From Keratinibaculum paraultunense (lineage in GTDB: Bacteria > Bacillota > Clostridia > Tissierellales > Tepidimicrobiaceae), in assembly GCF_016767175.1 (NCBI RefSeq), contig NZ_CP068564.1, positions 310,001 through 374,000 on the forward strand: 64,000 nt of DNA, read 5' to 3'. Under the pieces are notes generated by a model that did no database searches, was not told the DNA's origin, and was given only the letters and a program-made list of their open reading frames with translations. Of this stretch, positions 27,555 to 38,522 are shown in pieces. Each line of letters begins with the position of its first letter. The stretch's first letter is position 1. A program made the translations under genes and the position numbers.

Positions 27555-28694
27555 ATGCATAGAAATAAGAAAGTTATATATCTGCTGTTAGCTTTGGTGC
27601 TTATTTTCAATTATGCTATAGTATTTGCAGATAATAATTTAAATAGTTTAAAGAAAAAACAAAAAACTACAATTCAAGAAATTAATAGAAAGAAAAAAGA
27701 AATAAATGATTTACAAGGTAAAACTAAAGATATACAATCACAAATAGAACAGTTGGATAAAGAAATGGAAGAGGCAGCTAAGGAATTAGAAATTGTTGAA
27801 CAAGAATTGGACAAGTTGAACCAAAACATTGATACAACCATTAAAGAGTTAGAGGACGCAGAAGCTAAAATAGAAGATAAACAAGATGCATTTAATTCTC
27901 GTTTAAGGGTTATGTATAAGAATGGGAATGTAGGTTATTTGGAAGTTTTATTAGCATCGGCAGATATACGTGATTTTTTATCTCGAAAACAGATGATTCA
28001 ATCTATTGCTAATCACGATGTAGAGTTGTTAAAATATATGAAAGAACAAAGGGATATTATAGAAAAGAAAAAAGTAGAATTACAAGCTCAAAGGGCTTCT
28101 GTTGAAGCAGCTAAATCAAAACTAAGTGCAAGAAAGGCAGATTTACAGAGTGCATCAAGATCTAAGGAAATTCTAATGTCACAATTGGAAAAAGATTTAG
28201 AAGCGGCAGAAGAACAGTATGATGAATTAAATAAATTGGCAAAAGATATTGAATCACAAATAGTAAAATTACAAAGAGTAGAAGGACCTTATTCAGGTGG
28301 AGCTATGAATTGGCCAGTACCTGGGCACACAAAGATTTCTTCACCTTTTGGGTATAGAATACATCCAATATTTAAAGTAAAAAAATTACATACGGGAATA
28401 GATATTCCTGCACCTATAGGAACTCCAGTAATTGCTGCAGCGGATGGTACAGTTATATATGCAGGAACTTTAGGAGGATATGGTAATGCTATAATGATAG
28501 ATCATGGTGGTGGAATAGTAACTTTATATGGTCATAATTCCTCTTTAGTTGTAGGCGAAGGAGCCCAAGTATCTAAGGGTAGCACTATAGCTAAAGTGGG
28601 AAGTACAGGATTTTCTACAGGACCGCATGTGCATTTTGAAGTTAGGAAAAATGGTTCCTATGTAGATCCAATACCATGGTTAAAAGGGGAATAA
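27555..28694 (+). CDS. PcsB/EnvC-like murein hydrolase with M23 domain
   Basis: A secreted 379-residue protein acting on peptidoglycan under FtsEX control. A signal peptide (MHRNKKVIYLLLALVLIFNY, cut after VFA) is followed by two long coiled coils (residues about 27-115 and 155-240) and a C-terminal M23/LytM peptidase domain: SSPFGYRIHPIFKVKKLHTG, DIPAPIGTPVIAAADGTVIY, MIDHGGGIVTLYGHN and GPHVHFEVRKNG. The zinc-binding H-x-H and upstream His/Asp are present, so it may be active. ATG 27555 follows GGGGGAAGG. The stop lies inside the terminator loop. Confidence 0.93.
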   Translation: MHRNKKVIYLLLALVLIFNYAIVFADNNLNSLKKKQKTTIQEINRKKKEINDLQGKTKDIQSQIEQLDKEMEEAAKELEIVEQELDKLNQNIDTTIKELEDAEAKIEDKQDAFNSRLRVMYKNGNVGYLEVLLASADIRDFLSRKQMIQSIANHDVELLKYMKEQRDIIEKKKVELQAQRASVEAAKSKLSARKADLQSASRSKEILMSQLEKDLEAAEEQYDELNKLAKDIESQIVKLQRVEGPYSGGAMNWPVPGHTKISSPFGYRIHPIFKVKKLHTGIDIPAPIGTPVIAAADGTVIYAGTLGGYGNAIMIDHGGGIVTLYGHNSSLVVGEGAQVSKGSTIAKVGSTGFSTGPHVHFEVRKNGSYVDPIPWLKGE

Positions 28695-28708
28695 ATTCCC
28701 CTTTTTTT
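28683..28708 (+). terminator. Intrinsic terminator overlapping the pcsB stop codon
   Basis: AAAGGGGAA (28683-28691) and TTCCCCTTT (28696-28704) form a 9-bp stem with a T-run. The TAA stop of pcsB falls in the 4-base loop. Confidence 0.88.
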
Positions 28709-28720
28709 CATATAGTGATA

Positions 28721-28729
28721 TGGTATAAT
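28721..28729 (+). promoter_or_regulatory. Extended -10 promoter of ctpB
   Basis: TG (28721-28722), one base, then TATAAT (28724-28729), immediately after the terminator of pcsB. Confidence 0.55.
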
Positions 28730-28786
28730 GTTTAGGTAAAAATAATACAATAGAATACATGATTCATAATAAAAGAGGTGAAAAGT

Positions 28787-30010
28787 ATGTCTAAAAAAAG
28801 AGTTATAACTATAACAGTTATATTATTACTAGTAACTAATATAGTTACTTTTAGTCTTACTAACAAGGTAGCTATAAAGCAAAAAGATAAGGTTATTATT
28901 CCAAAAGGGGAATATGAACAACTTATATCTTCTTATAAAAAATATTCTAAAGCTATGAGTCTAGAATCTTATGTTAAAAATTATTTTCTAAGAGAAGTAG
29001 ATGAAGAAAATTTAATGGAAGGTCAATTAAAAGGAATGTTTCAGGCGTTAGAAGATCCTTATTCTGTATATATGACTAAAGAAGAATTTAAAGATTTTAC
29101 AGAACATACTAAAGGAGTATATGGGGGCATAGGAGTAATAATAACTCCAGGAGAAGATAATTTGATAACAGTAGTAGCTCCTATTGAAGGTACTCCAGGA
29201 GAACGAGCAGGACTTAAAACAGGGGATAAGATAATTAAAGTAGAAGGTAAAGAGTTTACAGCAGATAATATGGATAAAGCAACAAAGCTTATGAAGGGGA
29301 AGCCAAATACAAAGGTAAATATCACTATATTAAGGAAAGATAAAGATGGGAAAAATGAATATATTGATATGGAAATAGTAAGAGAAGAAATAAGGCTAGT
29401 TACTGTAAAATCAGATATATTAGAAGATAATATTGGCTATATAAGGATTACATCTTTTGATGAATTAACTTATGAAGATTTTAAGAAGGAATTAAAAACT
29501 CTTATGGATAAAAAGATTTCTGGGATTATATTGGATTTAAGAAATAATCCTGGAGGTTTATTAGATGTTTGTGTGGATATTGCTGACGAATTTTTAGATG
29601 AAGGGATAGTTGTATATACTGAAACTAGAAATGGAGAAAGAACTTATGAAAAATCTTCAGCGAAACATGTAGATTTACCTTTAGTGGTATTAGTGAATGA
29701 AGGAAGTGCAAGTGCTTCAGAAATATTAGCTGGAGCTATTAAGGATAGAAACAGAGGTATACTTGTTGGAAATAAAACTTTTGGTAAGGGAATAGTTCAA
29801 AGAATTAAACAATTATCTGATGGCTCTGGATTTAAATTAACAGTATCAGAATATTTTACTCCCAATGGCACTAGTATACATGGTGTAGGAATAGAGCCAA
29901 ATATAGTTGTTGATTTACCAGAAGGTGTGGATGAGATTGGGATAGAAAATTTAGAGAAGGATACGCAACTTAAAGTAGCCATTGAGAAAATGAAAGACAT
30001 GATTCAATAA
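28787..30010 (+). CDS. ctpB: C-terminal processing protease (S41 family)
   Basis: A membrane-anchored PDZ protease of 407 residues. An N-terminal helix (ITITVILLLVTNIVTFSL) is followed by a PDZ domain (GVYGGIGVIITPGEDNL to KGKPNTKVNITILRKD) and the S41 domain. The catalytic set is seen as S309 in EGSASASEILAGAI, K334 in NKTFGKGIVQ and Q338; the same numbers are used for Bacillus subtilis CtpB, which cleaves a sporulation protease. The substrate here is unknown. ATG 28787 follows AGAGGTG. A MinJ-like gene follows, as in B. subtilis. Confidence 0.93.
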   Translation: MSKKRVITITVILLLVTNIVTFSLTNKVAIKQKDKVIIPKGEYEQLISSYKKYSKAMSLESYVKNYFLREVDEENLMEGQLKGMFQALEDPYSVYMTKEEFKDFTEHTKGVYGGIGVIITPGEDNLITVVAPIEGTPGERAGLKTGDKIIKVEGKEFTADNMDKATKLMKGKPNTKVNITILRKDKDGKNEYIDMEIVREEIRLVTVKSDILEDNIGYIRITSFDELTYEDFKKELKTLMDKKISGIILDLRNNPGGLLDVCVDIADEFLDEGIVVYTETRNGERTYEKSSAKHVDLPLVVLVNEGSASASEILAGAIKDRNRGILVGNKTFGKGIVQRIKQLSDGSGFKLTVSEYFTPNGTSIHGVGIEPNIVVDLPEGVDEIGIENLEKDTQLKVAIEKMKDMIQ

Positions 30011-30034
30011 TATGAAAGCTAAGGAGAATTTATT

Positions 30035-31198
30035 ATGGATATTATTTTTCAAGTAATATATTATTCATTAAGTAATATACTTAGCATTTTAAAATCTCCT
30101 TTTTTTTGGGTTGTAGTTGGGATAATATATTTCCAATATAGAAAGATAAGTAATATTGAAAGAAATATTTTAGGGGAGAATAGAAAATCTCCCTTGTATA
30201 ATACTTTAATATCTTTAATATTTGGATTAATAGGTGGTATATTAGGGAGTGTAATATTAATTCTTTCAGGTATTACTATTAATCCAAAGGATTTCTATTT
30301 GATGTTGCCTTTAGCCATAATACTTTCTTTGATTGATTCACGATTTATTTGCTTTTCCTATGCTGGTGGGATTATTTCGCTAATAAGTCTTGTGATTGGA
30401 TATGGAAATATAAATGTATCAGGTATTATGTTTATAGTTGGAGTACTACATTTAGTGGAAAGCTTTTTAATCTTGTTAGATGGGAAACGGAGCAAAATTC
30501 CCATATTTGTAGAGAGAAAAGGAGAGATAGTTGGAGGCTTTATGATGAATAGATTTTGGCCTCTTCCATTTAATGTATTTATAAATAATAGTTATATATA
30601 TCCTGCAATTGTTATAGCTATATTAGGCTATGGAGATTATGCACTTACCACTTATCCTGAGAAAAAAACTGTAAAAACTGCAGGACGGTTATCTTTATTT
30701 AGCATTATACTTCTTTTATTTGCAAATCTTTCTGTAAATTATCCTATTTTTAAATATATTGCAGCTTTATTTGCTCCTATAGGTCATGAAATAACTATAA
30801 TGATAGGAAAACGAGAAGAAGAACGTGGGAAGTATTTGTTTAAGGCTAGTGATTATGGATTAAAAATATTAGATAGCTGCCCTAATAGTATTGGAGAAAC
30901 TATGGGCTTAAAGCCAGGAGATATATTGTTATCTATAAATGGGCATAGAATATATTCTAAAGAGGATATGGAAGAAATCTTATTCTTTAGACCAAAATAT
31001 ATATGGATAGAAGTTTTTGATATAGAAAAAGGTTTAATTACAAAAGAGTACAAGGATTATCAAAGAGGAATTAGAAATTTAGGATTGGTAGTTGTGCCTA
31101 AATATCCTGTACATGGGATTATAGTAGAAGAAAAACAAACTCCTTTTAAATATTGGTTAGATAAAATTAAAAATAAGAAAGCACGATTTAAAAATTAG
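30035..31198 (+). CDS. PDZ-domain membrane protein (MinJ-like)
   Basis: A 387-residue polytopic protein with about seven membrane helices (residues about 20-275), then a PDZ-like domain: DSCPNSIGETMGLKPGDILL and SINGHRIYSKEDMEEIL. The order ftsEX - S41 protease - PDZ membrane protein matches the Bacillus subtilis locus where the last gene is minJ, which links DivIVA with MinD at division sites. The similarity of architecture and position suggests that role, but sequence alone does not prove it. Starts 24 bp after ctpB with AAGGAG. Confidence 0.75.
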   Translation: MDIIFQVIYYSLSNILSILKSPFFWVVVGIIYFQYRKISNIERNILGENRKSPLYNTLISLIFGLIGGILGSVILILSGITINPKDFYLMLPLAIILSLIDSRFICFSYAGGIISLISLVIGYGNINVSGIMFIVGVLHLVESFLILLDGKRSKIPIFVERKGEIVGGFMMNRFWPLPFNVFINNSYIYPAIVIAILGYGDYALTTYPEKKTVKTAGRLSLFSIILLLFANLSVNYPIFKYIAALFAPIGHEITIMIGKREEERGKYLFKASDYGLKILDSCPNSIGETMGLKPGDILLSINGHRIYSKEDMEEILFFRPKYIWIEVFDIEKGLITKEYKDYQRGIRNLGLVVVPKYPVHGIIVEEKQTPFKYWLDKIKNKKARFKN

Positions 31199-31220
31199 AG
31201 GACTTGATATCAAGTCCTCT
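31197..31220. terminator. Bidirectional terminator, 24-bp perfect palindrome
   Basis: AGAGGACTTGAT followed by its exact reverse complement forms a 12-bp palindrome that overlaps the stop codons of both converging genes, with AATTTTTATT after it on the plus strand. Confidence 0.85.
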
Positions 31221-32814
31221 AATTTTTATTATCTATTATATTTAAATTACTCATGTTTACTGAATAAATGATATTATCCTTTTCAATATCGTCAGGAGGT
31301 GTTAAACTTATATAACACCTTTCATTATAAGGATCAAAGAATATTTTACTGCTATTTATATCTGCGATAGGAGTTATATGTCCATTAGCTATATTATATT
31401 TATTCAGTGCAAAGTTATTGTGACCATTATTTTTTTCAATTAACATTAAGTTTTCTTCATCAAGTTTAAAGTAATTACCAATATCATAATCTAGCAAGTT
31501 ATTTACTTCTTGTTGTTTTTCAATATCATATACATGGAGAATATTTTTATCTTCTTTTTCAATATTTTTTAGATATACTACATAATTTTCGTTGAAAAAG
31601 TTTGCTTTAAATCCTTGAGCTAATTCTTTTAGTTCTGTTCCCTTTTTTTTGAAATAGATGGTTTTATTTAGAGATTCGTCTTCATTGTTTTTAATAAATA
31701 GGAAATTATCTCCTAAAGCATCAAAATCTTCTACGCTTATATCCAAATTAAATTGTACAGTAGTATTATTTTTTTCAAGATCATATCTTAACAATGTAGA
31801 TTTAGAACCACTGTTATCTATAAATAAAAGAGTATTTTCATTTATCCATTTCATCAAATTAGTATATATACAGTCTACAGCAGTTATTTTATAAGCAGTT
31901 CCATCTAATATATTTATCACATATAGATCTGTTTTATCGTCATTTAATTCAATTAATGAAATATATTCAGCATTTGGGTTAAAAATTGCCGATTGTATTT
32001 TACCCTTTGAGGTATATAATTTTTTCTTTTCCCCATTTTCTGTATTATAATACCAGAGTTTTTCATAAATATTATCTTCATCTTCAATCTGTTGTTTATA
32101 TAGCAGATGATTAGAAGGTACATAATCTAATATGGTTCCATTATCTATATAGGTTGATATATTTTCTTTTTTAGAATCTAATATTTTACCAGTATTAGCA
32201 TCCACTTTAACATGAAAATTAATTATTGGAGATTTATAGTTCTTTTTATCAAATATATTGTTAAAAGATATATCCCAAAGTAGTTGATTGTTTCTTTTTA
32301 TTAAATTTACTATTGGCATGGTATTTGGAGAAATATTATATTGAGAACATATTTTATTTAAAATTTGGTTTTTATTAAATTTTAATGTTATTGTTTCATA
32401 ATTTTGATTGATTATATTATAATTTAGCTTATCTAGTTTTTCTATTGTAGGTTCATCTATTGATATCATAATTTGAGGAATGGATAATTGAGTTTTACCC
32501 TTCTCCAATAGACGTTCTATATATATATTTATATCGTTACCTGATTGAGTTATTTTATCGATAGTAACTCCAGAACATTCTATTAAACCTACAGTTACTA
32601 ATATTTTCAAATTGTTACCTTTATTTATTATTTCAGTATTAGGTTCTATTGATTGAAACCCTTTTGAGAGTACAATTTTTTCAATTTTATAGCTAAGAGG
32701 TTTTTCTTCTAAATTCTTTGTAAATAAAAAAGAATTTTTTTTGTTAGTACTACAACCAGTAGTGGATACTATTATTAATGTTATAATTGAAAAAAGGAAT
32801 AATATTTTTTTCAT
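31219..32814 (-). CDS. Lipoprotein with C-terminal beta-propeller-like repeats
   Basis: 531 residues. The signal peptide ends with a lipobox (STTGC), so the protein is membrane-anchored outside. The first 230 residues contain a segment like PepSY (FHVKVDANTGKIL). The C-terminal 300 residues have repeated blades of TolB/WD40 type: SAIFNPNAEYISLIELNDDK, YVINILDGTAYKIT, and LLRYDLEKN, each joining strands with a polar turn. No enzyme motif is visible. It is transcribed alone and diverges from uvrB. I cannot assign a function. Confidence 0.78.
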   Translation of the reverse strand: MKKILFLFSIITLIIVSTTGCSTNKKNSFLFTKNLEEKPLSYKIEKIVLSKGFQSIEPNTEIINKGNNLKILVTVGLIECSGVTIDKITQSGNDINIYIERLLEKGKTQLSIPQIMISIDEPTIEKLDKLNYNIINQNYETITLKFNKNQILNKICSQYNISPNTMPIVNLIKRNNQLLWDISFNNIFDKKNYKSPIINFHVKVDANTGKILDSKKENISTYIDNGTILDYVPSNHLLYKQQIEDEDNIYEKLWYYNTENGEKKKLYTSKGKIQSAIFNPNAEYISLIELNDDKTDLYVINILDGTAYKITAVDCIYTNLMKWINENTLLFIDNSGSKSTLLRYDLEKNNTTVQFNLDISVEDFDALGDNFLFIKNNEDESLNKTIYFKKKGTELKELAQGFKANFFNENYVVYLKNIEKEDKNILHVYDIEKQQEVNNLLDYDIGNYFKLDEENLMLIEKNNGHNNFALNKYNIANGHITPIADINSSKIFFDPYNERCYISLTPPDDIEKDNIIYSVNMSNLNIIDNKN

Positions 32815-32891
32815 AAAATAATCCTCCTTCCTTAATAGTTTATAATATAAAATTAAATTGTCAATTAAAAATTTTTATATGCGAAAAACTT

Positions 32892-32945
32892 TTGACATTT
32901 TTATATTATATAATATAATTATTATATGGAGCGAACAAGCGTTCA
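32892..32945 (+). promoter_or_regulatory. uvrB promoter with SOS (LexA) box
   Basis: TTGACA (32892-32897), a 16-bp spacer and TATAAT (32914-32919) form a near-consensus promoter. CGAAC-AAGC-GTTCA at 32932-32945 fits the Gram-positive LexA site CGAAC-N4-GTTCG except for its last base, and lies just after the expected transcription start, where LexA would block elongation. Confidence 0.8.
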
Positions 32946-32961
32946 AAACGAGGTGAGTACT

Positions 32962-34941
32962 ATGAATAAGTTTAAACTTCATTCAACTTTTAATCCTACT
33001 GGGGATCAGCCAGAAGCTATAGAAAAATTAGCTAATGGCATAATGAATAATTTAAAATATCAAACCTTATTAGGGGTAACTGGTTCAGGAAAAACTTTTA
33101 CTATGGCTAATATAATTGAAAAAGTTCAAAGACCTACTTTAGTAATTGCACATAATAAAACATTAGCTTATCAATTGGCCAGTGAATTTAAAGAATTTTT
33201 CCCTGAAAATGCTGTAGAATATTTTGTTTCTTACTATGATTATTATCAACCAGAGGCATATGTACCTCAAACAGATACTTATATTGAAAAAGATGCTTCT
33301 ATAAATGAAGAAATAGATAAACTTAGGCATTCAGCTACTGCTTCTTTATTTGAGAGAAGGGATGTTATAATAGTAGCTAGTGTTTCATGCATATATGGAT
33401 TAGGGGACCCAATTGATTATGAAAATATGGTAATTTCTTTAAGACCAGGTATGGTAAAGGATAGAGATGAAATAATAAAAAAATTAATAGACATTCAATA
33501 TATTAGAAATGATATAAATTTTGTGAGAGGAACTTTTAGGGTACGAGGAGATGTATTAGAGATATTTCCTGCTTCCTCTAGCGAAAATACTATTAGAGTT
33601 GAGTTTTTTGGAGATGAGATAGATAGAATAGTAGAAGTTAATTATTTAACAGGAGAAATTATAGGATTGAGAAATCATGTTTCCATATTCCCAGCTTCTC
33701 ATTATGCTACTTCTAAAGATAAGATTGAAAGGGCTATTATAAGTATTGAAGAGGAATTAGAAGAAAGGCTTAGGGAATTACGTTCTCAGGAAAAATTATT
33801 AGAAGCTCAAAGGTTGGAACAGAGAACCAGATATGATATAGAGATGTTGAGGGAGATGGGATTTTGCCAAGGAATAGAAAATTATTCTAGACATTTAAGT
33901 GGCAGGGCACCAGGAAGTAGACCTTACACATTAATAGATTATTTTCCTGAAGATTTTTTAATAATTGTAGATGAATCTCATGTGACAATACCTCAAATAA
34001 GGGGTATGTATGAAGGGGATAGATCGAGGAAGATGAATTTAGTGGAATATGGATTTAGGCTTCCTTCAGCTTTAGATAATAGACCTTTAAAATTTGAAGA
34101 ATTTGAAGAACACATAAATCAAATATTATTTGTATCTGCAACGCCTGGTCCTTACGAATTAGAGCATTCTCAACAGATAGTAGAACAGATTATACGTCCT
34201 ACAGGCTTACTAGATCCAAAGATAAGTGTGAGGGATACTAAAAATCAAATAGACGATTTAGTAGGAGAAATTAAAAAACGATCAGAAAAAAATGAAAGAG
34301 TATTGGTAACTACTTTGACCAAGAAAATGGCTGAAGATTTAACTAGTTATTTTAAAGAAATAGGGATAAAGGTAACTTATCTCCATTCTGATGTAGATAC
34401 AATAGAACGTATGGAGATTATAAGAGATTTACGTTTAGGGAAATATGATGTGCTAGTGGGTATAAATCTATTACGGGAAGGATTAGATTTGCCAGAAGTA
34501 TCTTTAGTGGCAATATTGGATGCAGATAAGGAAGGTTTCTTAAGATCTGAAACTTCATTAATACAAACTACAGGTAGAGCAGCTAGAAATGTATCAGGTG
34601 AAGTTATAATGTATGCAGATACTATAACAAAATCTATGAAAAAAGCAATAGATGAAACCAATAGAAGACGTAAAATACAAAATGAATATAACAAGAAACA
34701 TGGCATAACTCCTAAGACTATAACAAAAGGAGTAAGAGATGTGATAGAAGCCACTATTGCATTGGAAGAAGAAGAAAAATACATGGAAGAAGTATTTACG
34801 GCAGAAGAATTGGAAGCAACAATAGAAACACTAAGGGTTGCTATGCTTAAAGCAGCTGAAGAGTTAAATTTTGAAAAAGCAGCAGAACTTAGAGATAGAA
34901 TGATCCAACTGAAAAAGATGCAAGATGTAGGACTACAATAG
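32962..34941 (+). CDS. uvrB: Excinuclease ABC subunit B
   Basis: The damage-verifying helicase of nucleotide excision repair, 659 residues. It has the P-loop [10 protein letters not shown], the beta-hairpin region [20 protein letters not shown], helicase motifs [20 protein letters not shown] and [19 protein letters not shown], and the C-terminal UvrC-binding UVR helix pair ([20 protein letters not shown]). ATG 32962 follows GAGGTGAG and is preferred to an in-frame ATG at 32926 that precedes the SOS box. uvrA follows 36 bp later in the same operon. Confidence 0.98.
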   Translation: MNKFKLHSTFNPTGDQPEAIEKLANGIMNNLKYQTLLGVTGSGKTFTMANIIEKVQRPTLVIAHNKTLAYQLASEFKEFFPENAVEYFVSYYDYYQPEAYVPQTDTYIEKDASINEEIDKLRHSATASLFERRDVIIVASVSCIYGLGDPIDYENMVISLRPGMVKDRDEIIKKLIDIQYIRNDINFVRGTFRVRGDVLEIFPASSSENTIRVEFFGDEIDRIVEVNYLTGEIIGLRNHVSIFPASHYATSKDKIERAIISIEEELEERLRELRSQEKLLEAQRLEQRTRYDIEMLREMGFCQGIENYSRHLSGRAPGSRPYTLIDYFPEDFLIIVDESHVTIPQIRGMYEGDRSRKMNLVEYGFRLPSALDNRPLKFEEFEEHINQILFVSATPGPYELEHSQQIVEQIIRPTGLLDPKISVRDTKNQIDDLVGEIKKRSEKNERVLVTTLTKKMAEDLTSYFKEIGIKVTYLHSDVDTIERMEIIRDLRLGKYDVLVGINLLREGLDLPEVSLVAILDADKEGFLRSETSLIQTTGRAARNVSGEVIMYADTITKSMKKAIDETNRRRKIQNEYNKKHGITPKTITKGVRDVIEATIALEEEEKYMEEVFTAEELEATIETLRVAMLKAAEELNFEKAAELRDRMIQLKKMQDVGLQ

Positions 34942-34977
34942 TTTTAAATTATTTGCAAAAGAAGAGGTGAAAAGTGA

Positions 34978-37794
34978 TTGGTAAATGATAAAATAATAAT
35001 TAAAGGTGCTAAGGAACATAATTTAAAGAATATAGATTTAGAATTGCCTAGAAACAAATTCATAGTGATTACTGGAATAAGTGGTTCAGGAAAGTCTTCC
35101 TTAGCTTTTGATACCATATATGCAGAAGGGCAACGAAGATATGTAGAGAGCCTTTCTAGTTATGCACGTCAATTTTTAGGGCAGATGGATAAACCAGATG
35201 TAGAATATATAGAAGGTTTATCTCCTTCTATATCTATAGATCAAAAGACTACCAGTAGAAATCCTAGGTCTACAGTGGGAACTGTGACTGAAATATACGA
35301 TTATTTAAGATTACTGTATGCTCGTATAGGTACTCCATATTGTTATAAATGTGGTAAGGAAATTTCTAGCCAAACAGTAGATCAAATGGTAGATAGTATT
35401 ATGAAATTAGAAGAAAGAACTAGAATACAGGTTTTAGCCCCTGTAGTAAGGGGTAAAAAGGGTGAACATCAAAGGGTACTTGAAAATATCAGAAAAGAAG
35501 GTTTTATAAGAGTAATAATAGATGATAAAATGTATGAAGTAACAGATGAAATTAAGCTAGAAAAAAATAAAAAGCATGATATTTATATAGTAGTAGATAG
35601 GATAATAGTAAAGGAAGGAATAGAAGGGAGATTGACTGATTCTATAGAAATAGCATTGAAACTTACTGATGGATTAGTAATGATAGATGTAATAGATGGA
35701 GAGCCTATGATGTTTAGCCAGAAACTTGCTTGCCCAGATTGTGGAGTAGTAATAGAAGAAATGTCTCCTAGAATGTTCTCTTTTAATTCTCCATTTGGTG
35801 CATGTCCTAATTGTAATGGTATTGGATACCATAAAGAAATCGATCAAGAATTGGTAATACCAAATCCTGATTTAAGTATAAATGAGGGAGGCATTGCTCC
35901 ATTTAACACTTCCAACAAATCCAGTTATTATTATCAAATATTTAAGACTTTAGCACAAGAGCATGGATTTGATATGGATACCCCTTTAAAAGATGCACCT
36001 AATGAGTTTATAGATGAATTGCTATATGGAAGTAATAGGATTATATCCTTCCAATTTAAAAGCCCTTATAATGGTTTAAGAAATTATAGAGGGAAATTTG
36101 AAGGGGTAATTCCAAATCTTGAAAGAAGGTATAGAGAGACAAATTCCGATTATATAAGAAATTGGATTGATGAATATATGGCAGAAATACCTTGTCCTAC
36201 ATGTAAAGGTAGAAGATTAAAAGACGAAGTATTAGCAGTAAAAATAAATGGATTAAATATAGCAGAAGTGACAGATTTATCTATAACCCAAGCTATAGAT
36301 TTTTTTGAAAATTTAAAGCTTGATAAAAAGCAACAAATAATAGGGCGACAAGTGTTAAAAGAGATAAGAGAAAGATTAGCATTTTTACGGGATGTAGGAC
36401 TTGAGTATCTAACCTTGTCTAGAAGTGCAGGAACTTTATCAGGAGGAGAATCTCAAAGAATTAGGTTAGCCACTCAAATAGGTTCTAGTTTAGTAGGGGT
36501 AATATATGTATTAGATGAACCAAGTATTGGTTTACATCAAAGGGATAATGCAAAACTTTTAAAAACATTGAGAGATTTGACAGATTTAGGTAATACAGTA
36601 ATAGTTGTAGAACATGATGAAAGTACTATGTATAATGCAGATTATATAGTAGATATAGGACCAGGTGCCGGAATTCATGGAGGTTATGTAGTGGCAGAGG
36701 GTACCATAGAGGAGATAAAGAAAAATCCAAAATCTATTACAGGTCAATATTTATCTGGCATTAAAAGTATAGAAATACCTAAAGAAAGGAAAAAGCCCAA
36801 TGGGAATTGGTTAGAAATAAAAGGAGCTAAAGAAAATAATTTAAAAAACATAGATGTAAAAATTCCTTTAGGAGTGTTTACTTGTGTAACAGGAGTATCT
36901 GGTTCAGGGAAAAGTACTTTAGTTAATGAAATACTATATAAAAGTTTAGCACAAAGATTGAATGGAGCTAAAGTGAAGCCTGGAAAGCATAAAAAAATAC
37001 TGGGGTTGGAACATTTAGACAAGGTAATAGTAATAGACCAATCTCCTATTGGAAGAACTCCTAGATCTAATCCAGCTACCTATACTGGAGTGTTTGATTA
37101 TATAAGGGAAGTATTTGCAATGACCCCAGAAGCTAAAATGAGAGGTTATGATAAAGGAAGATTTAGCTTTAATGTAAAGGGAGGAAGATGTGAAGCATGT
37201 AAGGGAGATGGAATACTAAAAGTAGAAATGCACTTTCTTCCAGATGTATATGTTCCTTGTGAAGTATGTAAAGGGAAAAGGTATAACAGAGAGACTTTAC
37301 AGGTTAAATATAAAGGAAAAACAATTGCAGATATATTAGATATGACTGTAGAAGAAGCTCTAGAGTTTTTTGAAAATATTCCTAGAATTAAAAGGAAACT
37401 GCAAACATTGTATGATGTAGGATTGGGATATATAAAGTTAGGGCAATCTTCTACAGATTTATCAGGCGGAGAAGCTCAAAGGGTTAAATTAGCTACTGAA
37501 TTAAGTAAAAGAAGTACAGGAAAGACTGTATATATATTAGATGAACCTACTACAGGGCTTCATATGGCAGATATTCATAAGCTTATAAAAGTATTAAATC
37601 AATTAGTAGAAGGAGGGAATACAGTAATAGTAATAGAACATAATTTAGATGTAATAAAGACTGCAGATTATATAATTGATTTAGGACCAGAAGGAGGAGA
37701 CAAGGGAGGAACTGTAGTAGCCACTGGAGCACCAGAAGAAATAGCAAAAGTAGAAGAATCCTATACGGGGCAGTTTTTGAAAGAAATATTATAA
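34978..37794 (+). CDS. uvrA: Excinuclease ABC subunit A
   Basis: The damage-recognition ABC ATPase of nucleotide excision repair, 938 residues. Both ATPase modules are complete: [20 protein letters not shown] with [20 protein letters not shown], and [20 protein letters not shown] with [19 protein letters not shown]. Zinc sites are visible in CPDCG with CPNCNG, and CEACKG with CEVCKG. TTG 34978 is the only in-frame start close to GAGGTG. Co-transcribed with uvrB and therefore likely SOS-induced. Confidence 0.98.
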   Translation: MVNDKIIIKGAKEHNLKNIDLELPRNKFIVITGISGSGKSSLAFDTIYAEGQRRYVESLSSYARQFLGQMDKPDVEYIEGLSPSISIDQKTTSRNPRSTVGTVTEIYDYLRLLYARIGTPYCYKCGKEISSQTVDQMVDSIMKLEERTRIQVLAPVVRGKKGEHQRVLENIRKEGFIRVIIDDKMYEVTDEIKLEKNKKHDIYIVVDRIIVKEGIEGRLTDSIEIALKLTDGLVMIDVIDGEPMMFSQKLACPDCGVVIEEMSPRMFSFNSPFGACPNCNGIGYHKEIDQELVIPNPDLSINEGGIAPFNTSNKSSYYYQIFKTLAQEHGFDMDTPLKDAPNEFIDELLYGSNRIISFQFKSPYNGLRNYRGKFEGVIPNLERRYRETNSDYIRNWIDEYMAEIPCPTCKGRRLKDEVLAVKINGLNIAEVTDLSITQAIDFFENLKLDKKQQIIGRQVLKEIRERLAFLRDVGLEYLTLSRSAGTLSGGESQRIRLATQIGSSLVGVIYVLDEPSIGLHQRDNAKLLKTLRDLTDLGNTVIVVEHDESTMYNADYIVDIGPGAGIHGGYVVAEGTIEEIKKNPKSITGQYLSGIKSIEIPKERKKPNGNWLEIKGAKENNLKNIDVKIPLGVFTCVTGVSGSGKSTLVNEILYKSLAQRLNGAKVKPGKHKKILGLEHLDKVIVIDQSPIGRTPRSNPATYTGVFDYIREVFAMTPEAKMRGYDKGRFSFNVKGGRCEACKGDGILKVEMHFLPDVYVPCEVCKGKRYNRETLQVKYKGKTIADILDMTVEEALEFFENIPRIKRKLQTLYDVGLGYIKLGQSSTDLSGGEAQRVKLATELSKRSTGKTVYILDEPTTGLHMADIHKLIKVLNQLVEGGNTVIVIEHNLDVIKTADYIIDLGPEGGDKGGTVVATGAPEEIAKVEESYTGQFLKEIL

Positions 37795-37853
37795 AAAAGT
37801 TCTTTAAGTATATTAAATATACCATTGAGTTTATTATAGGCAATTTAAAGATA

Positions 37854-37882
37854 TTGACATACTTGTATATTAATAATATACT
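37854..37882 (+). promoter_or_regulatory. Promoter of the OsmC-family gene
   Basis: TTGACA (37854-37859), 17-bp spacer, TATACT (37877-37882). Near consensus; about 40 bp before the start codon. Confidence 0.7.
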
Positions 37883-37920
37883 GAACTTGCAAGTAAAATT
37901 CGCAATAGGGAGGTTTTAAA

Positions 37921-38364
37921 ATGGCTATAGAAGTTTTTAAAAGTACTGCCCAATTAACAGATGGCATGAGAGTTGAATGTGTGGCTAGAGACCATACTAT
38001 TATATTGGATGAACCAAAAGAATTAGGTGGAACTGATACGGGGATGAATCCAGTAGAAGCAGTTTTATGTGCACTTGGTGCTTGTAAATGTATAGTAGCA
38101 AGATGTTTTGCAAAAGCTCATAGAATAGATTTGCAAGATTTTCGAGTAGAAGTAGAAGGTGATTTAGATCCAGATGGGTTTATGGGGAAAAATAAAGATG
38201 CAAAAATTGGTCTTTCAGAAATAAGATCTAAAATATATATTAAATCTAGTTCACCAAAAGAAGATATAGAAAAATTTGTTGAATTTATAGATAGAACTTG
38301 CCCAGTAGCAGATACATTAACTAATTCACCAAAGATGGTTACTGAATTGAAAATAGAAAGATAG
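37921..38364 (+). CDS. OsmC family protein (peroxide-reducing)
   Basis: 147 residues, OsmC/Ohr fold. Members reduce organic hydroperoxides through a pair of cysteines; candidates here are the Cys in GACKCIVARCFAKAHRI (near 56-64) and in DRTCPVADTL near 125. The second motif is the typical OsmC CPVxxxL. The substrate and thiol donor are not known. It stands alone between its own promoter and a strong terminator, so it is probably individually regulated. Confidence 0.88.
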   Translation: MAIEVFKSTAQLTDGMRVECVARDHTIILDEPKELGGTDTGMNPVEAVLCALGACKCIVARCFAKAHRIDLQDFRVEVEGDLDPDGFMGKNKDAKIGLSEIRSKIYIKSSSPKEDIEKFVEFIDRTCPVADTLTNSPKMVTELKIER

Positions 38365-38383
38365 TATATTAAAAGATTTAATT

Positions 38384-38425
38384 ATCTAAAAGAGGTCCGT
38401 GAAATTTCAGGGACTTCTTTTAGAT
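38384..38425 (+). terminator. Terminator after the OsmC-family gene
   Basis: ATCTAAAAGAGGTCC (38384-38398) pairs with GGACTTCTTTTAGAT (38411-38425) across 15 positions with one G-U pair; the 3' arm contains TTTT. Confidence 0.75.
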
Positions 38426-38441
38426 AAATATTATTATGTAG

Positions 38442-38470
38442 TTCACATTATTATTAATTTGTAATATAAT
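38442..38470 (+). promoter_or_regulatory. Promoter of the eutH-like gene
   Basis: TTCACA (38442-38447), 17-bp spacer, TATAAT (38465-38470), about 50 bp before the coding start. Confidence 0.6.
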
Positions 38471-38522
38471 AAAAATTGTTATTAATATATTCTATTAATA
38501 TATTCTAAAGTTGGGGTGTTTT

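Noticed and set aside
34377-34784. Minus-strand 135-codon frame in uvrB
   Set aside because: Opposite conserved helicase motifs of uvrB; no initiation signals.
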